Source: an uncultured Acidaminococcus sp.
Lineage (GTDB): Bacteria > Bacillota > Negativicutes > Acidaminococcales > Acidaminococcaceae
Direction of reading: 5' to 3'
Assembly (NCBI GenBank): GCA_900538365.1
Contig: UPXT01000038.1
Location: 1-21,181, forward strand
DNA length: 21,181 nt
Below the pieces are notes generated by a model. It was not told the origin of the DNA. It searched no databases and saw nothing but the letters and a program-made list of their open reading frames with translations. Made by a program: the position numbers and the translations under genes. Each line of letters opens with the position of its first letter. The stretch's first letter is position 1. Below are positions 13,806-21,181 of the stretch, piece by piece.

Positions 13806-15354
13806 GGGGTCTTCCTTTCTGCCAATGGATCAGAACCGTAAAATCAAGGGCCTTTCCTGTCTTATCCTGGCTATCTTTGCCTTCCATATCTCCCAACGTC
13901 ACTTTTTGGACCGCAGGCAAACGGGAAAGATCCTCTGTCCAGATAAACAGGGGCTTCCGGTTTCCTGTCTTTCCCCGGATTTCAAGGATGGAGCCTTTGG
14001 GTGAGCAACGTTCCTCCACGCTTTCAAGAACGCATTCACTAGGAAGGCTTGTGCCCAATTCCGTCAAAAGGGTGTGCCAAGACAGCGTCCTTTTTTCCGC
14101 GTCCAAAAGAAGTTCCGTCAAGGTATGGACTCTTTGTTCCGTCCTACGATGCTGAAACAGCTGTTCGCGCCAAAGGGAAATCGCCTGTTTTTGCTCGAGA
14201 AGCTGCGTTTTTTCATGGGTAAGGTACAAATGGCACGAAAAAAGAAGTACAGCTAAAACGCCTGTCATAGCGGCGAGGGCCTTTGTCAGAGGCTCCATAA
14301 AACGACGGGGAAGCCACCTTCCTTTATCACAGCCGGCTTGCAGGTCAAGATAATAAGGAGGCCTTCCTTTCTGTGCACCCCCTAGAAGGGGCACGAACCT
14401 CTGCCAGTCGTGTTTCCAGTGAGCCTGTTCAAAACGCTCTGCGGCCATGCCAAAACAGGAGATTGGAAAATTGTGCACGGCTAGGGAGGTCATTTCCGTA
14501 AGGGCGGAAAGAAAGGCATCTTCGGCTTCGTTTTCTCCCCATACAAAAAGATCCGTGAAGGAAAGATCCATGGCTTCATCCAAATAAGCTGTAAGATGCT
14601 TGACTTGGGATTTCCAGCGCCGGGCCTCTTCTTCTGGGGAAAGGCCAGCGGCCTTTTCCTTTTCATAATAAGGGCCATACCTTTTGTCAGAAGGCAAGGT
14701 ATCCCAGGTTTCACTTGCTATGGGAAGGCCTTTTTCATAAGCAGTCAGGGTGCCGCCTGTCCCTTCCCGAGAAAGGACAAGGGCCGTCCCGCGTTCCGTT
14801 TCATAAAGAAGCCGCCCCAGGGACAGGGCCATCGGTTCAATTTTTACCAAACGGCAGGAAAGCATGGCTGCAAGGCATTCAAAGAATTCCAGTTCCACAA
14901 GGGGCGCCGCGGCGATGAGGGCGGATAGAGGCGCTCCCTTTTTTCCCTTGATTTCAAGGACGGGTCCAAAGGAACCTTCTTCATACGGGACGTACTGGAG
15001 GGCCTCCCATAATGCGGCATCCTTCCACTCCTTTTCCGGCAGTTCTGGAAGCTCCAGCTGGGAGAGAAAGCCATCCCCATGGGAAAGGACAACGGCAAGG
15101 GACTTCAAGGGAATCCCCTTGTGCTGACAGGTTTCCCGGATGAGCTCCGCCATGGCACACGGATCATCCCAGCGTTTTTCCCCAGATAATGGAGGTGGCA
15201 AAGCAGCCGCTGCATATCGCTGGATTTCATAGATTCCCCTCCTTCCCTTTTCGAACGCCGCAAGACAAAGGGTTTCCTTTTGAAGGAGGATGACCGTAAT
15301 CTTTTGGGGATAGGAACGAAACAGATCAAGAAAGCGAAGCAAAATGGCATGCAT
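13789..15354 (-). CDS. Fused PilM-PilN type IV pilus assembly protein
   Basis: A protein of about 521 residues starting at the ATG at 15354, eight bases after AGGAG; an in-frame TTG at 15372 is less likely. Residues 1 to ~330 look like PilM, the cytoplasmic actin-like platform protein (ILLQKETLCLAAFEKG strand pattern, then WEALQYVPYEE, matching the EAEKYIPF segment of PilM). Next comes YYLDLQAG at ~336, where free PilN proteins have their PilM-binding INLLP peptide. A transmembrane helix (~358-379), a coiled coil, and a PilN-like extracytoplasmic domain follow. PilM and PilN are normally separate genes; here no stop, start or ribosome site separates them. It lies between the prepilin peptidase and pilO. 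Confidence 0.75.
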   Translation of the reverse strand: MHAILLRFLDLFRSYPQKITVILLQKETLCLAAFEKGRRGIYEIQRYAAAALPPPLSGEKRWDDPCAMAELIRETCQHKGIPLKSLAVVLSHGDGFLSQLELPELPEKEWKDAALWEALQYVPYEEGSFGPVLEIKGKKGAPLSALIAAAPLVELEFFECLAAMLSCRLVKIEPMALSLGRLLYETERGTALVLSREGTGGTLTAYEKGLPIASETWDTLPSDKRYGPYYEKEKAAGLSPEEEARRWKSQVKHLTAYLDEAMDLSFTDLFVWGENEAEDAFLSALTEMTSLAVHNFPISCFGMAAERFEQAHWKHDWQRFVPLLGGAQKGRPPYYLDLQAGCDKGRWLPRRFMEPLTKALAAMTGVLAVLLFSCHLYLTHEKTQLLEQKQAISLWREQLFQHRRTEQRVHTLTELLLDAEKRTLSWHTLLTELGTSLPSECVLESVEERCSPKGSILEIRGKTGNRKPLFIWTEDLSRLPAVQKVTLGDMEGKDSQDKTGKALDFTVLIHWQKGRPHDGTD

Positions 15355-15392
15355 GGGAACGTCTCCTGGCAACAGAGTTTGGTGAAAATGGA

Positions 15393-16136
15393 TTAGAACA
15401 AAAAGAACCGGAAATAAAGACGGGCCGCATCAGGCCGCACGAAAAGAAAAAAAGCAGCCATGCACAAAAAAGGGGCAAAGGGCAGGGGATCCTGCCACTT
15501 ACGGCGGCCCAGGATCATCATCAGGCAAGAAAAAGCAATGCCTAAGAATGAGGCAAGGAAAAGGGTCAGGAGACTGCGCTCCCCATCAAGAAAAAGGCCA
15601 AGGGAAAAAGCGAGGGTGACATCACCAAAACCCATGCGGCCACCGGATACGCCATAAATCATCCACAGGGGCAGCCCCAAAAACAAACTGCCCCCTACCA
15701 TACGGAAGAAGGACGCACCGAAAAAAAGATAGAAAAGAGCCCCGCCAACCAAAAAGAGAAGGGAGGCATCATAGACAAATTTTTCCTTTCCATCCATAAC
15801 CGAAATGAGAACAAGAAAGGAAAAGAGGTAAAAAGTAAGAAAAAGCAAGGGAGAAGGATCCGCTCCCCTTCCAAGGAGGGCAAAAGCTCCGCCCATTCCG
15901 ACTTCCCACCATAAGAGATCCATTTTAAGCGGTGCTGCACAGTAGCGGCAGCGGCCGCGGAGGCGAAGATAGCTCCACAAAGGAATCAAGTCTAAGACGC
16001 CGAGACGATGCCCGCAGGCATCACAGTGGGAAGCTGGAAAAAAGAGGCTTTCCCCACGCGGAAGCCGGTCCGCACAAAGTGCGAGGAAGCTCCCTGTGCA
16101 AAGTCCTGCAAGAATATAAAAAAGGGTCAGAAACAT
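15393..16136 (-). CDS. pilD: Type IV prepilin peptidase (leader peptidase/N-methyltransferase)
   Basis: A 247-residue polytopic membrane enzyme that cleaves and N-methylates prepilins (PilD/ComC family). It has an N-terminal helix, the cytoplasmic loop with two CxxC pairs (C38/C41 and C63/C66), and several hydrophobic helices. The two catalytic aspartates are at D115 (ISVMDGKEKFVYD) and D172 (GFGDVTL). Length is typical. GAAGGAAGG precedes the ATG, 15 bases after the comM stop, so it is in the same operon. The genes immediately downstream encode PilM-PilN and PilO parts of the pilus platform. No pilin gene lies in this window. Confidence 0.93.
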   Translation of the reverse strand: MFLTLFYILAGLCTGSFLALCADRLPRGESLFFPASHCDACGHRLGVLDLIPLWSYLRLRGRCRYCAAPLKMDLLWWEVGMGGAFALLGRGADPSPLLFLTFYLFSFLVLISVMDGKEKFVYDASLLFLVGGALFYLFFGASFFRMVGGSLFLGLPLWMIYGVSGGRMGFGDVTLAFSLGLFLDGERSLLTLFLASFLGIAFSCLMMILGRRKWQDPLPFAPFLCMAAFFLFVRPDAARLYFRFFLF

Positions 16137-16151
16137 GATGTCCTTCCTTCC

Positions 16152-17678
16152 TCAAGACTGAATGCTGGTCCGCAGCTGAATGGCTTCTCCTAGATGGGAT
16201 TCGTCTATTTTTTCGGCTTCATCCAGGTCTGCAATGGTCCGGGCTACCTTGATGATCCGGTCGTGGCTTCTCGCACTGAGCCCCAGCGCCGTAAAATAGG
16301 CTTCCAGCATCTTTTCAGCCCCCTCTGTAAGGGGACAAAAAGCCTTCACTTCCCTGCGGCCCATACTGGCATTGCAGAACTTATGGGTTCCTTGGAGCCG
16401 TTCCTGCTGCCATGCCCGGGCGGCAACCACACGCTTTCTGATGGCGGCTGAGCTTTCTGTTGGGCGGCTTCCCTTCATTTCCTTGTATTGCAGGCGGGGC
16501 ACGTGGATCTGGATGTCAATGCGGTCCAAGAGGGGGCCGCTGATTTTTTTCTGGTAACGCTGGATATCCCCGGGACGGCAAGTACACTGATGGATGCCAT
16601 CCTCTTCTCCCCAGAAGCCGCAAGGGCAGGGATTCTGGGCTGCAACCAAAATGAAATCAGCAGGAAAAGTCAACGTTGCCTGAACGCGGCTGATGGTAAC
16701 GATACGGTCTTCCAGGGGCTGCCGGAGAACCTCCAGGGAACTGCGGGTAAATTCCGGCAGTTCATCAAGAAAGAGCACTCCATGATGGCTCAAGGTCACT
16801 TCCCCTGGTTTGGGGATACTGCCGCCGCCTATAAGGGCGCTGTTTGAAACCGTATGATGAGGACTGCGAAAAGGCCGTTCCATGACGATGCCATGGCGAT
16901 GACTGAGGAGACCGGCAATACTATAGATTTTTGTAACCTCAAGAGCTTCTTCCTCGGTCATAGGCGGCAGGATGGTCGGAAGACGCCGTGCCAGCATGGT
17001 CTTACCGGCGCCAGGCGCGCCCACCATAAGGATATTATGTCCGCCGGCGGCTGCAATTTCGAGGGCCCTTTTGGCTACGACCTGCCCTTGGACATCAGCA
17101 AAATCGACGGTTGTCGGAATTTCCTCTTCAGAAAACCGTATGCGTTTCCCTAACGGTAAAAGCGCCTCTTCCCCTTTGAGATGATGGACAATCTCACTTA
17201 AATTATGGGCCGTAAAGACATCGATGCCATCTACCAGTTCCCCTTCCTCCGCATTACCTGCAGGAATAAAGATACTTCCCCGTCCTTCGTCCCGTGCCCG
17301 TAAAATCATGGGCAGGATACCGCTCACTGGACGCAGGGACCCATCAAGGGCCAGTTCACCGACAAAGACAGGGGCATTATCTTTAGGCAGTTCCAATCTT
17401 GCCTGAGCAGCCAGGATGCCTATGGCAATGGGCAGATCGAGGCCGGAACCGTCTTTTTTTAGGTCGGCAGGGGCAAGGTTGACCGTAATATGCTGATTGG
17501 GAAACTTGCAGCTCGAATTCTTGATGGCGCTGCGGACACGCTCCCGGGACTCCTTGACGGCGGTATCCGCCAGTCCCACAATTTCAAAATTAAACTTTCC
17601 ATTGGTCACATCAACCTCAACAACAATCATCTCGCCATTGATGCCGCAAGTCGTTTCTCCCCATGTCCGTGCGTACAA
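16152..17678 (-). CDS. comM: ComM/YifB family Mg-chelatase-like AAA+ ATPase
   Basis: A 508-residue AAA+ protein; in naturally competent bacteria ComM is a branch-migration helicase acting on integrating DNA in transformation. The start is placed at a TTG (17678), eight bases after AAGGAG; the GTG at 17687 overlaps that site, and family proteins begin close to this TTG. Visible parts are an N-terminal ChlI-like domain (VEVDVTNGKFNFEIVGLAD, KKDGSGLDLPIA), Walker A GAPGAGKT near residue 220, Walker B VLFLDELPEF, and a cysteine cluster NPCPCGF...HQCTC. A C-terminal helical domain follows with LSARSHDRIIKVARTIADLD. Gene order yraN-comM-pilD ties it to DNA uptake. Confidence 0.94.
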   Translation of the reverse strand: MYARTWGETTCGINGEMIVVEVDVTNGKFNFEIVGLADTAVKESRERVRSAIKNSSCKFPNQHITVNLAPADLKKDGSGLDLPIAIGILAAQARLELPKDNAPVFVGELALDGSLRPVSGILPMILRARDEGRGSIFIPAGNAEEGELVDGIDVFTAHNLSEIVHHLKGEEALLPLGKRIRFSEEEIPTTVDFADVQGQVVAKRALEIAAAGGHNILMVGAPGAGKTMLARRLPTILPPMTEEEALEVTKIYSIAGLLSHRHGIVMERPFRSPHHTVSNSALIGGGSIPKPGEVTLSHHGVLFLDELPEFTRSSLEVLRQPLEDRIVTISRVQATLTFPADFILVAAQNPCPCGFWGEEDGIHQCTCRPGDIQRYQKKISGPLLDRIDIQIHVPRLQYKEMKGSRPTESSAAIRKRVVAARAWQQERLQGTHKFCNASMGRREVKAFCPLTEGAEKMLEAYFTALGLSARSHDRIIKVARTIADLDEAEKIDESHLGEAIQLRTSIQS

Positions 17679-17744
17679 TATAGTCACTCCTTCTTTGGGA
17701 CCGGCTGCCTGAAAACATCCAGCGGATCCCGCCTTTGTTCCCGA

Positions 17745-18098
17745 TTACAAATAGTTTTCCAAATGGTTGAGCTGAAAATGGCCAAAGAGCATCATGATTT
17801 CAATGACGTCATAGCGGATCCGGTCGCCGGGGCGTTTATGGTCCTGCAGATAATCATAGGCCGTCTCCCTAATATGAGAGGCTTTTCCCTCCGTAACGGC
17901 ATCGCGAGGTCTGCCATAAATGTCAGTTCGACGGCTCTTGACTTCAACAAAAACAAGCAGATGCCCCTTGCGTGCTACAAGATCAAGTTCCCCATGACTG
18001 GAACTGTAGTTTTGGGCCTCAATGATATACCCTTGATGCCGAAGATAGGCCGCGGCTGCCCGCTCACCCCAGCGGCCAAAACGAGTCCGTTCGTGCAT
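17745..18098 (-). CDS. yraN: YraN family endonuclease-like protein (UPF0102)
   Basis: A 117-residue protein of standard length for UPF0102. The restriction-endonuclease-like core is visible: HGELDLVA at the metal-binding Asp, VFVEVKSRR with the Glu-x-Lys, then the TEGKASHIRETAYDYL helix. The role is uncertain; the fold suggests a nuclease linked to DNA repair or uptake. It starts 4 bases after the rnhB stop with no strong ribosome site, so translation is probably coupled, and comM follows after 66 bases. The rnhB-yraN-comM order is common in bacteria. Confidence 0.93.
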   Translation of the reverse strand: MHERTRFGRWGERAAAAYLRHQGYIIEAQNYSSSHGELDLVARKGHLLVFVEVKSRRTDIYGRPRDAVTEGKASHIRETAYDYLQDHKRPGDRIRYDVIEIMMLFGHFQLNHLENYL

Positions 18099-18102
18099 GG
18101 TT

Positions 18103-18915
18103 CTATTTGAGCTTCAGGAGTTTATCTTCGCTGATGGCAGGCGGCAGGGCGAGACGGCTGGCAAGTCCCGTGATGGGTTCATAGGTCCTTCGGTGCCACG
18201 GCGTTACACCCAAGGCTGCAAGGGCATCCAAATGAGCCTTCGCCCCATAGCCTTTGTTCGAAGAAAAACCATATCCCGGATAGGTCTGATTGAGTTCCAC
18301 CATGATGCGGTCACGGGTCACCTTGGCAATGATGGAAGCAGCCGCAATCGCTGCACTGCGGGCATCACCATGAACAAGGTCCTTAACGGGAATACCGGGC
18401 AGGGAAAGCGGCATGGCATCGGTTAGTGCTGCATCCGGGGCTGTTGAAAGATGGGTCAGACACATCTGCATGGATTGTTTTGCCGCTTGATAGATATTAA
18501 GCGCATCAATTTCCCGCGGCCCAAGGATGCGAACCGTCACGGCAAGTGCCTGATGCAAGATTTCATCATAAAGTGTCTCTCGGCGTTTTTGGGGGACCTG
18601 CTTGGAATCGTTGAGTCCCGGCAGGTCAATTTCATGGGGCAGGATAACAGCAGCTGTCACCAACGGGCCTGCCAACGGCCCTCGCCCCGCCTCATCGGTT
18701 CCAGCGACATGGATAAACCCTTGTTCCCAGAGGGCCCGTTCCGGTTTCAACAGGGCGGAAAGACGCTCCTTTTCCGCAGCCATGCGGGCACATCTTTTAT
18801 CATAGGATGCAAGGAGGCGCTGGACCCCTTTTCGTTCATCCCTGCGCCAGGCAGCAAGGTCTTCCCCAGCAGGCATATGGGAAAGGGCAGCTTTTATTTC
18901 AGCAATGGATTGCAT
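18103..18915 (-). CDS. rnhB: Ribonuclease HII
   Basis: A 270-residue type 2 RNase H that nicks at ribonucleotides in DNA and degrades RNA in RNA-DNA hybrids. The catalytic set begins at Asp74-Glu75 in TDEAGRGPLAGPLV, followed by a conserved LNDSKQVP, a further acidic position in ALTDAMPL, and HGDARSAAIAAASIIAKVTRD. About 65 charged residues precede the core; a similar N-terminal extension (SIAEIKAAL-like, then RKGVQRLL) is typical of Firmicutes RNase HII, so it is not a fusion. It is first in the operon running on to pilO, with the promoter at 18970-18978. Confidence 0.96.
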   Translation of the reverse strand: MQSIAEIKAALSHMPAGEDLAAWRRDERKGVQRLLASYDKRCARMAAEKERLSALLKPERALWEQGFIHVAGTDEAGRGPLAGPLVTAAVILPHEIDLPGLNDSKQVPQKRRETLYDEILHQALAVTVRILGPREIDALNIYQAAKQSMQMCLTHLSTAPDAALTDAMPLSLPGIPVKDLVHGDARSAAIAAASIIAKVTRDRIMVELNQTYPGYGFSSNKGYGAKAHLDALAALGVTPWHRRTYEPITGLASRLALPPAISEDKLLKLK

Positions 18916-18969
18916 TTCATCATCATCCTTTTCTTTCTGGTTGAGCGGCTCAAGGACCTTATGGGCGTC

Positions 18970-18978
18970 ATTATATCA
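18970..18978 (-). promoter_or_regulatory. Extended -10 promoter for the rnhB-to-pilO operon
   Basis: TGATATAAT on the minus strand matches TGn-TATAAT and lies 54 bases before the rnhB start. No good -35 box is present. It would make rnhB, yraN, comM, pilD, pilM-pilN and pilO independent of lepB-rbgA. Confidence 0.5.
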
Positions 18979-19107
18979 TGAATCCTTGTCTATGTGGGCC
19001 CCTTTGGTCAAATGGGCATCCAGGCGTGCTAAATGTCCTTTTTTAAGGGATGAACGGTCCTAATTGAGTATTTTGTCAAAAAAGAAAAAATGATGATAGT
19101 ACCAAAG

Positions 19108-19138
19108 AGACTGCTGCACAAAAAAAGTGCAGCAGTCT
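19108..19138 (-). terminator. Perfect 12-bp hairpin after rbgA
   Basis: AGACTGCTGCAC and its exact complement flank a loop of seven A (seven T on the minus strand). It starts 4 bases past the rbgA stop. The T-run is in the loop, not after the stem, so it is an atypical terminator or an mRNA 3'-end protector. Confidence 0.55.
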
Positions 19139-19142
19139 ATGC

Positions 19143-20015
19143 TTACGGTTCTTCCAGGGTCATGGGTCCCAATTTTCCAAATTTAAAATCACGGAGAAAA
19201 AGATCGACAACCTTTAAACGGTTCACTTCCCCACCGCTCTTTAAGGCACCCCGTGCCCGGCCGATTTTATCAAGAAGTGATTCGGCCGTATCCATTTCCT
19301 CCACGGCAATGCCATAGGAGGCCCCCAGTTCCTGAGGATAACGTTTTTTGAGGCGCAGCAGCAAAATAGAAGCAGCCATTTCCCGATCAAAGATGTCTTC
19401 CTTGATGGCACCTGTCACAGCAAGGTTAAAGCCGGTTTCCACCTTTTCAAACTTTGGCCAAAGTACGCCAGGCGTATCAAGAAGTTCTAGGTTCTTTCCA
19501 ATTTCCACCCACTGTGTATTGCGGGTCACGCCTGGACGATTCTGGGCCGCCGCCTTGTTTTTTCCCAAGATGCGGTTGATGAGCGTCGATTTTCCCACGT
19601 TAGGGATTCCCACAATCATGATTCTGATGGGATGGTTGCGTACACCTTTTTTCAACCATTTATCGATCACCGGCTGTCCGGCTTCCCGCATTGCCGTCAG
19701 GAGAGCTTTGACCCCCCGTCCTTTTTGGCAGTCAACTTCCAGGGCCTTGAGGCCCGCTTCCTTGAAATAGTTGAGCCAGGCCTTAGTAGCAAGGGGATCG
19801 GCCATATCCGTTTTATTAAGGGCTACAATCTTGGTTTTACTGCCAATGAGTCCTTTAAGGAGTGGGTTGGCACTTGCCCGGGGAATACGGGCATCAAGGA
19901 GCTCAACGACGACATCAACCATCTTAAGCTCGCTTTCCATCTGCCGTTTGGCCTTTGTCATATGACCGGGAAACCACTGGATCGTAAAGGCATAGCCCTC
20001 CAAAAGTTCTGGCAT
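19143..20015 (-). CDS. rbgA: Ribosome biogenesis GTPase RbgA (YlqF)
   Basis: A 290-residue circularly permuted GTPase needed for late assembly of the 50S subunit in Firmicutes. The permuted motif order is clear: G4 NKTD (67-70) comes before G1 GIPNVGKST (136-144), then the switch segment PGVTRNTQWV and G3 DTPG. The N-terminal QWFPGHMTKAKR signature of the YlqF/YjeQ-related group is present, and the C-terminal RNA-binding (ANTAR-like) helical domain closes the protein. AAGGAGGGG precedes the ATG. It starts 12 bases after the lepB stop, and the rplS-lepB-rbgA-rnhB order is classic for Firmicutes. Confidence 0.96.
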   Translation of the reverse strand: MPELLEGYAFTIQWFPGHMTKAKRQMESELKMVDVVVELLDARIPRASANPLLKGLIGSKTKIVALNKTDMADPLATKAWLNYFKEAGLKALEVDCQKGRGVKALLTAMREAGQPVIDKWLKKGVRNHPIRIMIVGIPNVGKSTLINRILGKNKAAAQNRPGVTRNTQWVEIGKNLELLDTPGVLWPKFEKVETGFNLAVTGAIKEDIFDREMAASILLLRLKKRYPQELGASYGIAVEEMDTAESLLDKIGRARGALKSGGEVNRLKVVDLFLRDFKFGKLGPMTLEEP

Positions 20016-20027
20016 GGATTCCCCTCC

Positions 20028-20567
20028 TTACGGCAGGGCCTTAAATTCCGAGAAAGGCCAAAAGACAACACTGGCTTTTCCTTTTACTAGAGACAGATCG
20101 ACAAAGCCCACATCGGCATAACGGCTGTCTTCGGAATTATTACGGTTATCGCCCATAACGAAAATAAAGCCCTTAGGGACCGTCACCTTTCCATAATTGG
20201 TATGAAAGGGCTCCTTGATATAGCTTTCATCAAGGGCTTCCCCATTGACGAAGGTCTTGCCATCCCGGATTTCAAGGGTATCTCCGCCAACAGCAATGAC
20301 GCGCTTGATGAAATCACGCCGCGTATCACTGGGGTACTTGAAGACGACGATTTCCCCTCTCTGCGGTTCACGCAGGTAGTAAACCAGCTTATTGACAATC
20401 AGACGTTCTTCATTCTGCAGGGTAGGCCGCATGGACGGCCCGGAAACCATATAGGGCTCGACCAGAAAAGTTCGGATTCCCAAAGCCAGGACCACAGCGA
20501 TAATAATGGAAAACAACCAGTCACTGGCGGTATCCTGCCAGGATTTCTTTTCTTTTTCTTCACTCAT
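20028..20567 (-). CDS. lepB: Signal peptidase I
   Basis: A 179-residue membrane-anchored Ser/Lys protease that removes signal peptides. The start is the ATG at 20567 after AGGTGA; an in-frame start three codons earlier lacks spacing. One transmembrane helix (about 17-36) leads to box B with catalytic Ser45 (SGPSMRPTL). Box D holds Lys88 (RRDFIKRVIAVGGD), and box E reads GDNRNNSEDSR. The short, single-helix form is the Gram-positive-type enzyme. The exported tannase in this window would be a substrate. A weak TTGAGA...TTAGAA pair upstream could be its promoter, since the rplS terminator separates it from rplS. Confidence 0.96.
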   Translation of the reverse strand: MSEEKEKKSWQDTASDWLFSIIIAVVLALGIRTFLVEPYMVSGPSMRPTLQNEERLIVNKLVYYLREPQRGEIVVFKYPSDTRRDFIKRVIAVGGDTLEIRDGKTFVNGEALDESYIKEPFHTNYGKVTVPKGFIFVMGDNRNNSEDSRYADVGFVDLSLVKGKASVVFWPFSEFKALP

Positions 20568-20614
20568 GGATCTCACCTGTTTCTAACATAATGCAGCAAA
20601 GCTTCTCAAGTATA

Positions 20615-20648
20615 CAAAAAAAGGGGACTGCAGGACAGCCCCCTTTTC
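20615..20648 (-). terminator. rplS terminator
   Basis: On the minus strand AAAAGGGG..CTG pairs with CAG.CCCCTTTT around a 5-base loop, followed by a run of seven T. It lies about 10 bases after the rplS stop and separates rplS from lepB. Confidence 0.85.
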
Positions 20649-20657
20649 GTTTTCCAA

Positions 20658-20999
20658 TTAGCGGCGCTCCTTGATGCGGGCAGCTTTACCCGTAAGTTTG
20701 CGCAGGTAGTACAGTTTGGCTCTCCGAACAATACCACGATGGGAAACAGTAATCTTTTCCAGACGCGGGGAATGTACGGGGAACGTTCTTTCTACACCAA
20801 CACCGGATGCGATACGGCGAACGGTGAACATTTCACGGACACCTGAACCGTTGCGGGAGATGCAGACACCTTCAAATAACTGAACACGTTCACGGTTTCC
20901 TTCAACAACCTTGACGTATACTTTCAGGGTATCGCCGGGACGGAAGTCAGGAATGTCGGAACGCAGCTGTTCCTTTTCAATTGCTTCGATAACGTTCAT
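20658..20999 (-). CDS. rplS: 50S ribosomal protein L19
   Basis: A 113-residue protein of normal length for L19 (bL19), located at the interface of the large and small subunits. Recognised by IEKEQLRSDIPDFRPGDTLKV at the N-terminus, the RVQLFEGVCISRNGSG centre, VRRIASGVGVERTFPVHSP, and the C-terminal RRAKLYYLRKLTGKAARIKE. A GAGGAGGAA site precedes the ATG. It is a monocistronic unit here, with the promoter at 21081-21109 and the terminator at 20615-20648; the usual upstream trmD is not visible in the 70 bases beyond the promoter. Confidence 0.97.
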   Translation of the reverse strand: MNVIEAIEKEQLRSDIPDFRPGDTLKVYVKVVEGNRERVQLFEGVCISRNGSGVREMFTVRRIASGVGVERTFPVHSPRLEKITVSHRGIVRRAKLYYLRKLTGKAARIKERR

Positions 21000-21012
21000 T
21001 TACTAGTTCCTC

Positions 21013-21074
21013 CTCAGAATCCAAGACGTTCATGTCTAGCCACGTGCTAACAGCGGACCGCCCGTTAATGCATA
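21013..21074 (-). ncRNA. Candidate L19 leader (rplS 5' untranslated region)
   Basis: The predicted start of transcription near 21074 leaves about 75 untranslated bases. They can form a CCGC / GTGG stem and an AGAC / GTCT stem just before the ribosome site. Firmicutes rplS genes often carry an autoregulatory L19 leader (an Rfam family); match to that consensus is not verified. Confidence 0.35.
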
Positions 21075-21080
21075 CGCTGT

Positions 21081-21109
21081 ATTATACCATAAGGGATAAC
21101 CCCATGCAA
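21081..21109 (-). promoter_or_regulatory. Promoter for rplS
   Basis: On the minus strand TTGCAT (21109-21104) and TATAAT (21086-21081) are 17 bases apart, and the -10 is also extended (TGGTATAAT). Confidence 0.75.
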
Positions 21110-21181
21110 GAAGTTTTCCGCCCTGGGTATGTGTCAACATTTTCTCGGGAGACCCATATAAGATTGTGTTGCAGCTTAATT

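Noticed and set aside
18715..18915. N-terminal 65 residues of RNase HII as a possible fused domain
   Set aside because: A similar charged N-terminal extension is usual in Firmicutes RNase HII, so it is a family feature.
21110..21181. Open minus-strand frames at the right edge as a possible upstream gene such as trmD
   Set aside because: No likeness to the TrmD C-terminus and the frames run through the rplS promoter; too short to judge.

Overview
The window looks like chromosome from a Firmicutes-type bacterium, most plausibly a member of the Negativicutes (an Acidaminococcus-like gut anaerobe). This is inferred from strong AGGAGG-type ribosome binding sites, the Firmicutes block rplS-lepB-rbgA-rnhB-yraN, type IV pilus assembly genes, and a secreted tannase. 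The genus call is tentative because no 16S or other decisive marker is present. Most genes lie on the minus strand; only a small DUF2188 gene near the left edge and the tannase are on the plus strand.

Bases 1 to about 2055 are a degraded prophage tail. It is visibly more AT-rich than the rest. It holds a DUF2188 gene, a 52-residue orphan, a YjcQ-family phage gene, an 83-residue unknown, and the 3' part of a phage minor head (MuF/gp7) gene. The C-terminus of that last gene carries an HxHP...SxxD metalloprotease-like (JAB/JAMM) signature. The MuF gene has lost its 5' part, and the breakpoint lies directly behind the rpsI terminator. The MuF/JAB gene followed by an overlapping small gene has the layout of a phage-borne polymorphic toxin with its immunity gene; this is the most interesting part of the window.

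Bases 2083 to 6980 are housekeeping genes on the minus strand: a DEAD-box RNA helicase (DEVD variant), gltX closely followed by a zinc-motif-less ROK sugar kinase, then rplM-rpsI. The rplM-rpsI pair has a consensus promoter whose -35 box contains the ROK stop codon, and a candidate L13 leader.

Bases 6985 to 8730 form a self-contained plus-strand unit: a consensus promoter, an exported subtype-B-like tannase, and a 16-bp perfect terminator stem. Bases 8808 to 13233 are a minus-strand block of two PLP aminotransferases flanking a TGS/SAD/uridine-kinase-like nucleoside kinase.

Bases 13251 to 18978 are a long minus-strand operon: rnhB, yraN, comM, prepilin peptidase, a fused PilM-PilN gene, and pilO. 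It places DNA-uptake and transformation functions in one transcript. To its right lie rbgA and lepB, then rplS with its own promoter, a possible L19 leader and a terminator.

No rRNA, tRNA, CRISPR array, insertion sequence or complete mobile element was seen. No gene-free stretch exceeds 300 bases.
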